Shown: piece by piece, positions 35,035-43,149 of the stretch
How the letters are laid out: every line of letters starts with the position of its first letter
Numbering within the stretch: position 1 is the stretch's first letter
Assembly (NCBI GenBank): GCA_046329495.1
Contig: JAXLUO010000001.1
Coordinates: forward strand, 372,001 to 436,000
DNA length: 64,000 bases
Direction: 5' to 3'
Source: Bog-950 sp046329495
Lineage (GTDB): Bacteria; Bacteroidota; Bacteroidia; Chitinophagales; LD1
Program-made: the position numbers and the translations under genes
Notes under the pieces: model-generated
The model's database searches: none
What the model was told of the DNA's origin: nothing
Seen by the model: only the letters and a program-made list of their open reading frames with translations

Positions 35035-37233
35035 TTGAGGCCAAAGCTTTTATTAATTACTCCTCCTTTCACCCAGCTTAATACGCCCTACCCGGCAACG
35101 GCGTATTTAAAAGGCTTTCTGAACACCAAACAAATTACCAGCTACCAGGCCGATTTGGGTATTGAAGTAGTACTTCGCCTGTTTTCAAAAAGCGGCTTAC
35201 AGCGTCTTTTCAAACGATTCGAAAACCTGGACCTTGAACTTAGCCCCAACGCTTACCGCGTATATAGCCTGCGCGAAGATTACCTGGCTACCATCGAGCC
35301 AACCATACGTTTTTTACAGCATAAGAACCCAACCTTAGCGCATGCCATATGCGGGCGCAACTATCTGCCCGAGGCCAGCCGCTTTGCCCAACTGGAGGAA
35401 TCAGATTGGGCTTTTGGCAGTATGGGGGTGCAGGATAAGGCACGGCACCTGGCTACCTTGTATCTGGAAGATCTTGGCGACTTGATAAGCGAAGCCATTG
35501 ACCCGCATTTTGGTTTTAGCCGTTATGCCGAACGCCTCGGCCGTACCGCTACACATTTTGCACCTATCCAGCAGGAGCTGCAAGCCCCGGAGACACTACT
35601 TACTGAAATTCTTTGCGAGCTGCTGGAGGAGTTGATCGAAAAGGAACAACCCAATGTACTTTGTGTTTCGGTTCCCTTCCCCGGCAATTTGTTTGGAGCC
35701 TTCAAGTGTGCGCAGTATGTAAAGGCTAAACACCCGCACATAAAAACAGTAATGGGCGGTGGTTATGCCAACACCGAACTGCGCAGGTTAAGCGATCCTG
35801 CGGTTTTCGATTACTTTGACTTTATCTGTCTGGATGATGGCGAAGCTCCGCTGGCCATATTATTAGAACATTTGCAGGGTAACAGAACAGTAGCGCAGCT
35901 TAAACGCACGTACTCGCGGGTAGATGATAAAGTAGTTTATCAGAACGGAGCACTTGAAAAAGACATTGCCCAGCGCGAAACCGGTACGCCCGATTACAGT
36001 GATTTACCTTTGAAGGATTACTTATCAGTAATTGAAATTGCCAACCCCATGCACAGCTTGTGGAGCAACGGGCGGTGGAACAAGTTGACATTGGCGCATG
36101 GTTGTTATTGGGGCAAGTGTTCGTTCTGCGATATTTCGTTGGATTACATTAAAAACTATGAGCCTATAACCGCATCTCTGCTCTGCGACCGCATGGAGGA
36201 GATAATTGCACAAACGGGTGAGAATGGCTTCCACTTTGTAGATGAAGCAGCACCGCCGGCCTTGTTACGCGAATTGGCTATTGAAATCCTGCGCCGCAAA
36301 TTAACCGTGGTGTGGTGGACAAACATCCGGTTCGAGAAAACCTATACTCCCGACCTGGCTAAGCTACTTAAAGCATCAGGCTGCATTGCCGTGGCCGGAG
36401 GGCTGGAAGTGGCCGGCGACCGCCTGCTGAAGCTTATGGAGAAAGGCGTTAGCGTTGCACAGGTGGCCCGTGTTACCGAAGGCTTTACGCAAGCCGGCAT
36501 TATGGTGCATGCTTATTTGATGTATGGGTTCCCTACACAAACAGCGCAGGAAACAATCGATTCGCTGGAGATGGTGCGCCAGTTGTTTTTAAATGAAGTA
36601 TTACAATCCGGCTTCTGGCATCGCTTTGCCATGACGGCCCATAGTCCTGTGGGTTTAAACCCCGCTAAATATGGAGTAGTACGTACAGGGCCTGATTTTG
36701 GCGGCTTTGCTGATAACGACTTGTATCACGACGACCCTACCGGTGCCGATCATGAACTGTATGCCGAAGGTTTACGCAAGGCACTCTTCAATTATATGCA
36801 TGGCTTGTGTTTTGATTTTGAGTTGCAGGAGTGGTTCGACTTTAAACTGCCCGTAACCAGTATCCCCCAAACTTATATCGAAAAGGCATTGCAACAACCT
36901 ATGGAAACCGTGCTGAAACCAAACACCATGGTACTATGGTTGGGTAACACGGCCGAAGCACATGCCTTTGTAGCACAAAAGGGCAAACAAGCAATTGCTG
37001 CTGCTGAACTGGAACTGGCCGATAAGAAACAAGACTGGCAACTACAAACCACCGAGCCTATCGGCACCTGGTTAGCTGAATGGCTGCCAAAGCTTAAGAT
37101 CGGCCAACAGCCACCTGTATTACTGCAACAGCTAAAGCAAAGCTATGAAGACGCCCACCTCGGCAGTTTCGATCAATTCATGCAAACGCGCATTTGGTCA
37201 TTATTGAAGGAGAACGGGTTGTTAGTGCTCTAG
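35035..37233 (+). CDS. B12-binding-domain radical SAM protein
   Basis: 732 residues from a TTG start; the first residues (RPKLLLITPPFTQLNTPYPA) begin the family domain directly, so the TTG is preferred. The N-terminal cobalamin-binding-type domain runs to about residue 300 (VLCVSVPFPGNLFGAFKCA, TVMGGGYANTELR, FICLDDGEAPL). The radical SAM site is HGCYWGKCSFCDISL: Cys357, Cys362, Cys365, i.e. C-x4-C-x2-C, one residue longer than the classic C-x3-C-x2-C. The core continues with VWWTNIRFEKTYTPDLAKLL, VAGGLEVAGDRLLKLMEKGV and HAYLMYGFPTQTAQETIDSL. The C-terminal 180 residues include HSPVGLNPAKYGV. The substrate is unknown. Confidence 0.88.
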   Translation: MRPKLLLITPPFTQLNTPYPATAYLKGFLNTKQITSYQADLGIEVVLRLFSKSGLQRLFKRFENLDLELSPNAYRVYSLREDYLATIEPTIRFLQHKNPTLAHAICGRNYLPEASRFAQLEESDWAFGSMGVQDKARHLATLYLEDLGDLISEAIDPHFGFSRYAERLGRTATHFAPIQQELQAPETLLTEILCELLEELIEKEQPNVLCVSVPFPGNLFGAFKCAQYVKAKHPHIKTVMGGGYANTELRRLSDPAVFDYFDFICLDDGEAPLAILLEHLQGNRTVAQLKRTYSRVDDKVVYQNGALEKDIAQRETGTPDYSDLPLKDYLSVIEIANPMHSLWSNGRWNKLTLAHGCYWGKCSFCDISLDYIKNYEPITASLLCDRMEEIIAQTGENGFHFVDEAAPPALLRELAIEILRRKLTVVWWTNIRFEKTYTPDLAKLLKASGCIAVAGGLEVAGDRLLKLMEKGVSVAQVARVTEGFTQAGIMVHAYLMYGFPTQTAQETIDSLEMVRQLFLNEVLQSGFWHRFAMTAHSPVGLNPAKYGVVRTGPDFGGFADNDLYHDDPTGADHELYAEGLRKALFNYMHGLCFDFELQEWFDFKLPVTSIPQTYIEKALQQPMETVLKPNTMVLWLGNTAEAHAFVAQKGKQAIAAAELELADKKQDWQLQTTEPIGTWLAEWLPKLKIGQQPPVLLQQLKQSYEDAHLGSFDQFMQTRIWSLLKENGLLVL

Positions 37234-37329
37234 ATATTATTTAGTTTGCTTAGCCCTCCCTTAGGATTGAGTTGCAAGGCATGCCACTTTTGCCTAAGGT
37301 ATTTGAAGTGATTTCACCGATTATTTTTT

Positions 37330-37410
37330 TGATTACACAGATGAATGCAAAATAGTTTTACTATTTAATGTAAGATCGGTGTAATCGGTTGTATTCAAGC
37401 TGTGTAATCA
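37330..37410. repeat. MITE-like element with 11-bp terminal inverted repeats (GATTACACAG family)
   Basis: An 81-base element with perfect ends TGATTACACAG and CTGTGTAATCA, and an internal ATCGGTGTAATCGGTTGTAT. Relatives: 56509-56586 (whole) and 42651-42686 (left half only). The flanking stretch 37249-37290 (TAGCCCTCCCTTAGGATTGA, then GTTGCAAGGC) is related to the sequence at 42573-42605. No gene is seen between 37233 and 37448. Confidence 0.75.
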
Positions 37411-37447
37411 CTAAACAATAAAACATCGGAAGAAGGGCAGCCCCGGG

Positions 37448-37645
37448 CTAAATCGAGAACTTTAGATAAAGCTCCCGCATCTTCTGCCTGGCTATACGGG
37501 TAACGGTACTCCACTCCAGCACATCCCAGCCGGCAATAACGCAATCGCTGCGAAACATCTCTTCGAAGGCCTCATATTCAGGGAGGGTTTCTATCGATTC
37601 AAAAATATCCCTCCACTGCTCCAGGGTAAAAGCAGGGTTCCTCAT
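37448..37645 (-). CDS. Small hypothetical protein
   Basis: 65 residues from the ATG at 37645; a TTG 17 codons upstream would give 82. Soluble, acidic, and helical: LEQWRDIFESIETLPEYEAF, then WDVLEWSTVTRIARQKMREL. I recognise no family. The amino acid pattern and codon use look like a real protein, but it stands alone between repeat elements. Confidence 0.45.
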   Translation of the reverse strand: MRNPAFTLEQWRDIFESIETLPEYEAFEEMFRSDCVIAGWDVLEWSTVTRIARQKMRELYLKFSI

Positions 37646-37791
37646 ATCATCTCGGGTTTTGGTAAAAGCAAGGTGTCCAGTCCTGCTTTTAAACAAATAT
37701 GAACAAAAGTTTAACCCGCCGCAAATCGGCTTGCCAATAAATTACAACTTATTATATGTATGAATCCCTGTTTTAAGGGACAAGCGGGTAA

Positions 37792-38163
37792 CTAATTTCC
37801 GTTATTTTTCTTCTTCTTGGCTCCGGGGATGGTAAAACCACCACCGTTGGGGCCCTTGATAACCAGGCCATTCTTATCGGCCTTTGCCATGCCGCCGTTG
37901 GTGCCTTTAATTTCTGCCTTCTGCTTGTTCGCCTCGGCGCTGCCGCCATCGGCTGTTTTAATTTCAGCGTGCTTTTTGGTCATTTCGGTGTTGCCGCCGT
38001 TACTGCCCTTAATTTCAGCCTTTTGTTTGTTGGCTGTGGCACTGCCACCGTTATTACCTTTTACCGTAGCTCCTTTATTGTTGGTTGTACTCTGCGCACT
38101 GCTGCTGATAGTGCCAAACAATAAAAACATACCGGTTAACAGCAATCCAACTAAGCTTTTCAT
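37792..38163 (-). CDS. Exported protein with five 17-residue repeats
   Basis: 123 residues. A signal peptide (KSLVGLLLTGMFLLFGTISS) is followed by five tandem 17-residue units of the form KAEIKGxNGGxAxANKQ (residues about 29-113), for example KAEIKGSNGGNTEMTKK and HAEIKTADGGSAEANKQ. The end is very basic (PGAKKKKNNGN). The pattern of Gly-Gly turns between short strands suggests a beta-solenoid or a flexible surface protein. It resembles no family that I know. Confidence 0.65.
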   Translation of the reverse strand: MKSLVGLLLTGMFLLFGTISSSAQSTTNNKGATVKGNNGGSATANKQKAEIKGSNGGNTEMTKKHAEIKTADGGSAEANKQKAEIKGTNGGMAKADKNGLVIKGPNGGGFTIPGAKKKKNNGN

Positions 38164-38260
38164 ATCTCTGCTTTTTATATAAACGAAGATAGCCCGAAAT
38201 TATTCCCTTCAGCCTTCCTCACAAAATTTAAGAAACCGTTATTCCTTAACGAGCAAAAAA

Positions 38261-38652
38261 TTTTATCACACTAAGCCACGAAGCATAAAAGTTAAGGATT
38301 AAAGGTGAATGCTTTCCATCCAACTTCGCGTCTTAGTTTCTTAGTGTCAAAAAAACTCTTTCCACACTAAGGCACAAGGCAATGAAGGTTGTTATAAGGG
38401 CCGTAATCATATCATCCTTCGTTCAACTTTGCGACTTAGTTCCTTGGTGTCAAAAATTCTTTCGCCACTAAGGCATAAAACATAAAAGGCTGCTATAAGG
38501 GGCGTACTCATATCACCCTTCGTGCAACTTCGCGACTTAATTTCTTAGTGTAAAAATTCTTTTGCCACAAAGACACCAAGAATGTAAGTTGCGGGTTCAA
38601 GCGCTGTCGCTCTTCTTCGTGCAACTTTGCGTATTTGTTTCTTAGTGGCAAT
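38261..38652. repeat. Four tandem copies of a roughly 90-base palindromic repeat (CCACTAAGGC family)
   Basis: Units at about 38267-38347, 38362-38450, 38464-38551 and 38573-38650. Each begins with a CACTAAGGCAC-like arm and ends with a CTTAGTTTCTTAGTGT-like arm, so each unit could fold into one long hairpin. Shared inner words include CATAAAAG, TATAAGGG and TTCGTGCAACTT. Further copies lie at 39811-39965, 54181-54255 and 60054-60142. I see no gene between 38163 and 38721. Confidence 0.8.
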
Positions 38653-38670
38653 GTTTTTTCTTTCAAATGA

Positions 38671-38697
38671 AAGCCCCTCCGTTTTAGCGGAAGGGCT
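38671..38697 (-). terminator. Terminator of the cysteine-rich lipoprotein gene
   Basis: AGCCC-C-TCCG, loop TTTTAG, CGGA-A-GGGCT; on the minus strand it is followed by TTTCATTTG. It lies 24 bases past the lipoprotein stop codon. Confidence 0.7.
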
Positions 38698-38720
38698 CTA
38701 CAGGGACATGCAGTAAACGT

Positions 38721-39716
38721 TTAGCTTGTAAAATCGCAATCGTTGGCATCCAGCCATTGCTCAATATTATTGGCAGCGCTCATTACTTCAGGCGTAACGG
38801 CCGGTAGGTTCGTGGTGGTAATTTTCCCTTTTCCCACTAACCAGGCTTCCAGCACGGCTACGTCGGCCCATATTGGTGCGGTGCTGCCTATGCTGTTGCC
38901 GCTCAGGCGAACACTCGCTAACTGAAAGTAGGCATACAGCGTTTCTGAGTATTGAACGTTATTCTGGTAATAGCCTAATTCAAACCCTTCTGTTTGTGTG
39001 TAGGTGTAACCGGCTACAGTAAAGCTGCTTGTTGGCCAGTTATTGGCGCCGTTAAACCAGTAAGGTGCACGGTAACCACAACCGGGGTCGGTGTTGCCGC
39101 CGCCGTTGCAACTTTGTTTGCAGTAGTTGATGGTGGTGCCAGCATTCGTACCGGTACCAACGGCTGTGCCCTGTGCCCATGCCGTAGAGCTACCACAAAT
39201 ACCCCAGCCAATTCTTTTAACAACCGTAGCGCGTGCTGAGATGCAGAAACACTGCGGCAAACTATTAATGGGTATCGTAATAGTGTACTTATTAGGGTAG
39301 TAGTATCCACAAAACGAAATCTTCCGCGTAAAATGGTTAAGGTTCGGACAACCCTGATTATTCAAGGGCAGGTTGTTGCAATCGCCGGCAAACAACTGTA
39401 GCGAACGTAGTTGCCAGTTGCTGCCTTGTGTGTTAAACGTAACAAACAAAAACTGGCCGTTGTTGGCTATGTCAATGTCGCCAACCTTGCCGTAAGCGCT
39501 GCTCTGCAAGTCCACCGTAGTAGTTGGTCCGCAGTAGTTATGATATTGGTAAAAGCATTTGTAGCTCTGTTCTTCGGTAAGGGTAACTTGTTCCTGGTCG
39601 CTTAATTGCTCATCGGTACCATTTAACACAACAGGTTCTGTATTCAGCGATGGATCTTTCTTACAGGCTGCCAGCATTAACAAACAACACAGGGTAGGCA
39701 GTAATAACTTTTTCAT
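38721..39716 (-). CDS. Cysteine-rich lipoprotein, unknown function
   Basis: 331 residues. The lipobox LMLAAC (Cys18) is followed by KKD. The mature part has about a dozen Cys residues (CFYQYHNYCG, FAGDCNNLPLNNQGC, FCGYYYPN, CFCISARA, CKQSCNGGGNTDPGC), unusual for this phylum, and beta-strand-rich stretches; the last 45 residues are helical (PEVMSAANNIEQWLDANDCD). Probably a disulfide-rich surface or periplasmic protein. The gene is enclosed by CCACTAAGGC-family repeats on both sides. Confidence 0.7.
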   Translation of the reverse strand: MKKLLLPTLCCLLMLAACKKDPSLNTEPVVLNGTDEQLSDQEQVTLTEEQSYKCFYQYHNYCGPTTTVDLQSSAYGKVGDIDIANNGQFLFVTFNTQGSNWQLRSLQLFAGDCNNLPLNNQGCPNLNHFTRKISFCGYYYPNKYTITIPINSLPQCFCISARATVVKRIGWGICGSSTAWAQGTAVGTGTNAGTTINYCKQSCNGGGNTDPGCGYRAPYWFNGANNWPTSSFTVAGYTYTQTEGFELGYYQNNVQYSETLYAYFQLASVRLSGNSIGSTAPIWADVAVLEAWLVGKGKITTTNLPAVTPEVMSAANNIEQWLDANDCDFTS

Positions 39717-39810
39717 GTACTTAGTTTTTGGTGCAGTGTAACCGCTAAAAAAACATTCCAGAAAAAGCGTTTCTACAACTTAATTAGTCTCTCATTATAG
39801 AAGATTTTTT

Positions 39811-39965
39811 TGCCACAAAGGCCCAAAGAATATAAGTTATGGGTTAAAGCTGTCAATCATCTTCGTGTAGCCTTGTGTCTTTATTGCTTAGTGGCAAAAG
39901 ATTTTTTCCGCTACAAAGGCACAAGGCAATAAAGGTTTTTATAAGGGGCTATGTTCTCCATCGTA
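39811..39965. repeat. CCACTAAGGC-family repeat, one full and one partial copy
   Basis: Full unit 39811-39897 with ends TGCCACAAAGGC and GCTTAGTGGCA. A left-half unit follows at 39908-39960 (CGCTACAAAGGCACAAGGCA, ATAAGGGGC). The 392 bases between 39716 and 40108 hold no convincing gene. Confidence 0.75.
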
Positions 39966-40107
39966 TCATGGCAGTCATTCTGTTTTTAGATACAGGTGTC
40001 AACCTTTTAAGCAGCAACCAGGCGGCTGAGGATGCTAATTTGGGAGCACTTAACAGATGTGTTTTGATAGCTTGCGCAGTATATTCATATTTGCATAAAT
40101 TTAATAT

Positions 40108-40884
40108 ATGAACCCTGTTAGAGACACTACTAAAACCTACGACGTTTATACGGCACACCTGGAAGATAAACTCGGCTGGGCTAAAAAATTTGAAGAAGCA
40201 AATGTATTGCCGGGCCGGGGCGAACTTGACTACAGCATCCAATATAAATACAACGAGGTAGCAGACATTATGTATAGCCGCGGTGATGCTATGAAGGACA
40301 TTGTACCCGTTTTTACGAGGGTGCTGGAACTGCAAAAACCCATGATGGCCTGGCATCGGAAATCAAGCACTTCGCCTATCGAATCGTTCAGCAAACCGCC
40401 GAAGGATAAAGAGTATGTGATGTTCAGCAAAGCTTACAAAGGGCTTTTTGAAAGCTATTATGATGTGTTGTTACTGGTAAGCAAAAGTATTTTGTTGCAT
40501 ATTGATGATGACTTATTCCGGCAGTTTTTAAAAGATACCATTAAGCCAGGCACCGATTTGCTGATAGACAAACTGATAAACTATAAACTGCCCGACTGGC
40601 CGGTAAGCGGACCGGTTAACTATGCTAACAAACTGGAGCCTTTATATGCCGCAGTAACCGAAACTGATGCCGACAAGCGTGCGGAATTGATAGCAGCTTA
40701 CATAAAAAGCTTTATGACCAAAATGAAGGGCCATCCTTTATTTGGCAAGCATATGCTGGAGGACTACAACTACATGGGTTACTGGTGTTATGCCGCGCCT
40801 GCGGTAGCTTTGGTTACCAATACGCCTACCGATAGTTTTAAAAATATGCGTTACTACCCCGCAGATTATTTTATCGAGCCTTAG
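40108..40884 (+). CDS. PoNi-like immunity protein (DUF1911 family), orphan
   Basis: 258 residues, all-helical and soluble. The C-terminal third (PLFGKHMLEDYNYMGYWCYA, then PAVALVTNTPTDSF and RYYPADYF) resembles the DUF1911/PoNi C-terminal signature, in which a YxGYW motif, an Ala-rich helix, an acidic/Ser loop and YYPxDL are typical. PoNi proteins neutralise PoNe DNase toxins delivered by type VI secretion. No toxin gene is adjacent. The assignment rests on this C-terminal pattern only. Confidence 0.58.
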   Translation: MNPVRDTTKTYDVYTAHLEDKLGWAKKFEEANVLPGRGELDYSIQYKYNEVADIMYSRGDAMKDIVPVFTRVLELQKPMMAWHRKSSTSPIESFSKPPKDKEYVMFSKAYKGLFESYYDVLLLVSKSILLHIDDDLFRQFLKDTIKPGTDLLIDKLINYKLPDWPVSGPVNYANKLEPLYAAVTETDADKRAELIAAYIKSFMTKMKGHPLFGKHMLEDYNYMGYWCYAAPAVALVTNTPTDSFKNMRYYPADYFIEP

Positions 40885-40903
40885 AAGGGCAACCAAGGCC
40901 GGG

Positions 40904-41230
40904 TTATCCACACTGCTTGTGCATGCTTGTGCAAGTTTTTTGCTTGTGCACAAGTAACAGAAATTTTCATATGATGGATTTTTGTGTTAAAACGGGGGCA
41001 ACTCCATGCTTTCACACAAATACCGGAAGATCAGCAAGGCCGGCAACTTTACACTCCTTTACACTTTTCAGGTTAGGGCCGTTTTGGAACTTTACACTCC
41101 TTTACACTTTTCGTGCACAAGCACTATCCGCTTTAACAGAAATGATAGGGTTTGATAGGAATGATTGCCTAAATCTCCTACCATCCTGAAAAAGGTTACA
41201 AAAGGTTACATTGAACGGAAGGTTACACCT
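40904..41230. repeat. Cluster of short direct and inverted repeats in a gene-free stretch
   Basis: From left to right: one TTATCCACA (DnaA-box-like, 40904-40912); TTGTGCA/TGCACAA five times, including the palindrome CTTGTGCACAAG at 40943-40954; two direct copies of a 25-base sequence (41045-41069 and 41088-41112, AACTTTACACTCC, then TTTACACTTTTC); and GGTTACA three times (41194, 41204, 41221). I see no gene between 40884 and 41901. Confidence 0.65.
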
Positions 41231-41459
41231 TAACCGTTCGCGGCAAAATGTTGTTCAAAAGATGCTCCGGAATGGCCGGGCATACCGGTAAAACCCCGCT
41301 GCGCTTTCGTGTGGCAGGCGGATATGTCAAAGAACTGTACAGTAAAGGTAAATAAAAGGACAGAAAGTTTCAAAAAAGATTGCTTATATAACAAAATTGC
41401 GGTGGTATGTTACGATCTCTCCTGTAGCGTAAAGGCTCTTTGTCCGGGCATTATTTCAA

Positions 41460-41830
41460 CAGACAGATTCCGGCCTGCGCCGGAATGACGTTATGCTTTG
41501 GGGTTTGTGTAAAGTATGGAAAGTGCGCTTTCTCCCGGGGTTTAGCGAATACCAAAAGGAGTGCGTCATCCTGAACTCGATTCAGGATCTGACTGTTTGA
41601 TGCAGTTGCGCCTATCTCCACACAACAGACAGATTCCGGCCTGCGCCGGAATGACGTCGTGCTTTGGGGTGGTGCAAATTATGGAGGGTGCGCGTGCCCA
41701 CAGGATTTAACGACACAAAAAGGAGTGCGTCATCCTGAACCCGATTCAGGATCTGACTGTTTGATGCAGTTGCGCCAATCTCCACAAAACAGACAGATTC
41801 CGACCTGCGCCGGAATGACGTTATGCTTTG
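41460..41830. repeat. Alternating palindromic repeats, period about 165 bases
   Basis: Palindrome ATTCCGGCCTGCGCCGGAAT at 41467-41486 and 41633-41652, with a one-base variant at 41797-41816, alternating with ATCCTGAA-CTCGA-TTCAGGAT at 41568-41588 and its variant at 41732-41752. The spacers between units (GTTATGCTTTGGGG, GATGCAGTTGCGCC) are also conserved, so the whole 165-base unit has been duplicated at least twice. Both palindromes belong to widespread REP-like families. Confidence 0.85.
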
Positions 41831-41900
41831 GGGTTCGTGTAAAGTTTGGAGAGTACGTTTGCTCCCAAGGTTGTAACTTGGGTTAATCGAAAATCCCTTC

Positions 41901-42479
41901 CTAATTCTTCCTCAAATACTTCGTAAGTATTACAATCGTTTGCCCTTCGATCTTGCCTTCAATCTGTTCAACATTGTCCTGCACTAAGCGAATGCCTTTA
42001 ACCACGGTGCCTAAGGTAGCCTTCAAGGTACTGCCTTTTACATCCAGGGTTTTAATTAATACCACATTATCGCCGTCCTGTAACACCGTGCCGTTGCTAT
42101 CGCGGTGCAACTCTACTTCGCTGCTATTCTCATGATCGCCGGTGGCTTTGGCCCAGGCCAGGTTATCATCATCCAAATACAGTTGATCAATAGCATCAGC
42201 CGCCCAGGTTTCGTTACGCAGGCGGTTCAGCATACGCCAGCTTACTACCTGCACGGCAGGCACCTCGCTCCACATGCTTTCGGTTAAGCAAGCCCAATGG
42301 GCAGCATCCAGTTCCTCTTTTTTGTTTAGCTGCTTGCTGCATTTTTCGCAAACCAGCAAGCTATCTTCCGGACGTTCATCCGAGTTAGGGGGTATATTGT
42401 AAACCGTCAGATTTTCGGTGCTTTTGCAAAGTTCGCACTGGTTATTGGCACGGGCGCGCAGGGTATTCTCTAAACTCAT
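41901..42479 (-). CDS. PhnA/YjdM-family protein
   Basis: 192 residues. An N-terminal zinc-ribbon-like part (CELCKSTENL, then CEKCSKQL) and a C-terminal PhnA domain (DSNGTVLQDGDNVVLIKTLD, then VKGIRLV and GQTIVILTKYLRK). Despite the gene name in E. coli, these proteins are not shown to act in phosphonate breakdown here; some homologues hydrolyse phosphonoacetate. The middle region (SWRMLNRLRNETWAADAIDQ) is conserved in longer Bacteroidota members. Confidence 0.88.
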   Translation of the reverse strand: MSLENTLRARANNQCELCKSTENLTVYNIPPNSDERPEDSLLVCEKCSKQLNKKEELDAAHWACLTESMWSEVPAVQVVSWRMLNRLRNETWAADAIDQLYLDDDNLAWAKATGDHENSSEVELHRDSNGTVLQDGDNVVLIKTLDVKGSTLKATLGTVVKGIRLVQDNVEQIEGKIEGQTIVILTKYLRKN

Positions 42480-42552
42480 GTTGGCTGGTTTTAAGGCGGC
42501 GAAAATAAATTTCTTTATCAGCCTTATACATGATAGTCGTCACATGTGTTTT

Positions 42553-42690
42553 GTGCTGATCTGTGAACTGCGTAGCCCTCCCTTTAGGGTTGGGGTTGCG
42601 TGGCCGCTGATTGAAGGCGTGGCTCTATTTGCCTTGTGGTTACTTTTTTGTGATTACACAGATTAATACAAAACGATTACACCGATGGGA
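42553..42690. repeat. Half copy of GATTACACAG element plus TAGCCCTCCC repeat
   Basis: 42573-42605 (TAGCCCTCCCTTTAGGGTTG, then GGGTTGCGTGGC) matches the sequence at 37249-37285. 42651-42686 (TGATTACACAGATTAATACA, then AAACGATTACACCGAT) is the left half of the element seen whole at 37330 and 56509. Confidence 0.65.
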
Positions 42691-42702
42691 GTTGGTGAAC
42701 GG

Positions 42703-43050
42703 TAAACGGTGGATTGGTGATTGGTGAGCTGGGTTGCGGTTCTTCCTTTAGGAAGTTAGTAGGTTGCGTTGCCTGATTTTAGATTTTAGAATGTAGAATG
42801 CTGATTGAAGAAAAGCCAGCATAGCCAGAAAATGATAATTGGAGAGTAACTTGGGCAGCGGTTCTTCCGGTCGGAAGTCAGTAGGTTGCGAGGCCCTGGG
42901 TAGCGGTTCTCCCTTCCGAGGCGTCGGAAAGGGAGTTAGTGGGTGGCGCGGCCAACGGGTAACGATACTTATCTTAAAAAAGTTGCCCCCGATACTGCAT
43001 CCTATATCTTATATTTAATCTGTGTTCATCTGCATAATCTGTGGTGAACC
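42703..43050. repeat. Long direct repeat, left copy, flanking the FISUMP gene
   Basis: Begins with short GATTGGT(G) repeats, then hairpin units of the form GGTTCTTCC-TTTA-GGAAGTTAGTAG with GTTGCG (three units: 42736, 42859 and about 42905), then GAATGCTGATTGAAGAAAAG and AATGATAATTGGAGA, and ends with the interspersed repeat TTTAATCTGTGTTCATCTGC plus TAATCTGTGGTGAACC at about 43010-43050. The right copy is at 44266-44548. No gene between 42479 and 43150. Confidence 0.8.
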
Positions 43051-43149
43051 TGTATTGACGCCGCGCCAAATTTTAACCCCAAAACTTTAAACTCCACAAC
43101 CTGACCTCTATCACTTTCATTGAAGCTAACAACTCCCTTACTTTGCCAT

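Noticed and set aside
39875..40111. Open frame of 78 codons before the PoNi-like gene
   Set aside because: It starts inside a CCACTAAGGC-family repeat and shows no protein-like conservation features.
40917..41189. Open frame of 90 codons after the PoNi-like gene
   Set aside because: It runs through direct repeats and has a composition (CMLVQVFCLCTSN) unlike a real protein.
40904..41230. Replication origin (oriC)
   Set aside because: Only one DnaA-box-like site, no dnaA or other typical neighbours, and no clear AT-rich unwinding stretch.
41460..41830. Regularly spaced repeats as a CRISPR array
   Set aside because: The repeat units are perfect palindromes about 165 bases apart, the intervening sequence is itself conserved, and no cas gene is present.
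41659..41886. Open frame of 75 codons
   Set aside because: It consists of translated REP-like palindromes.
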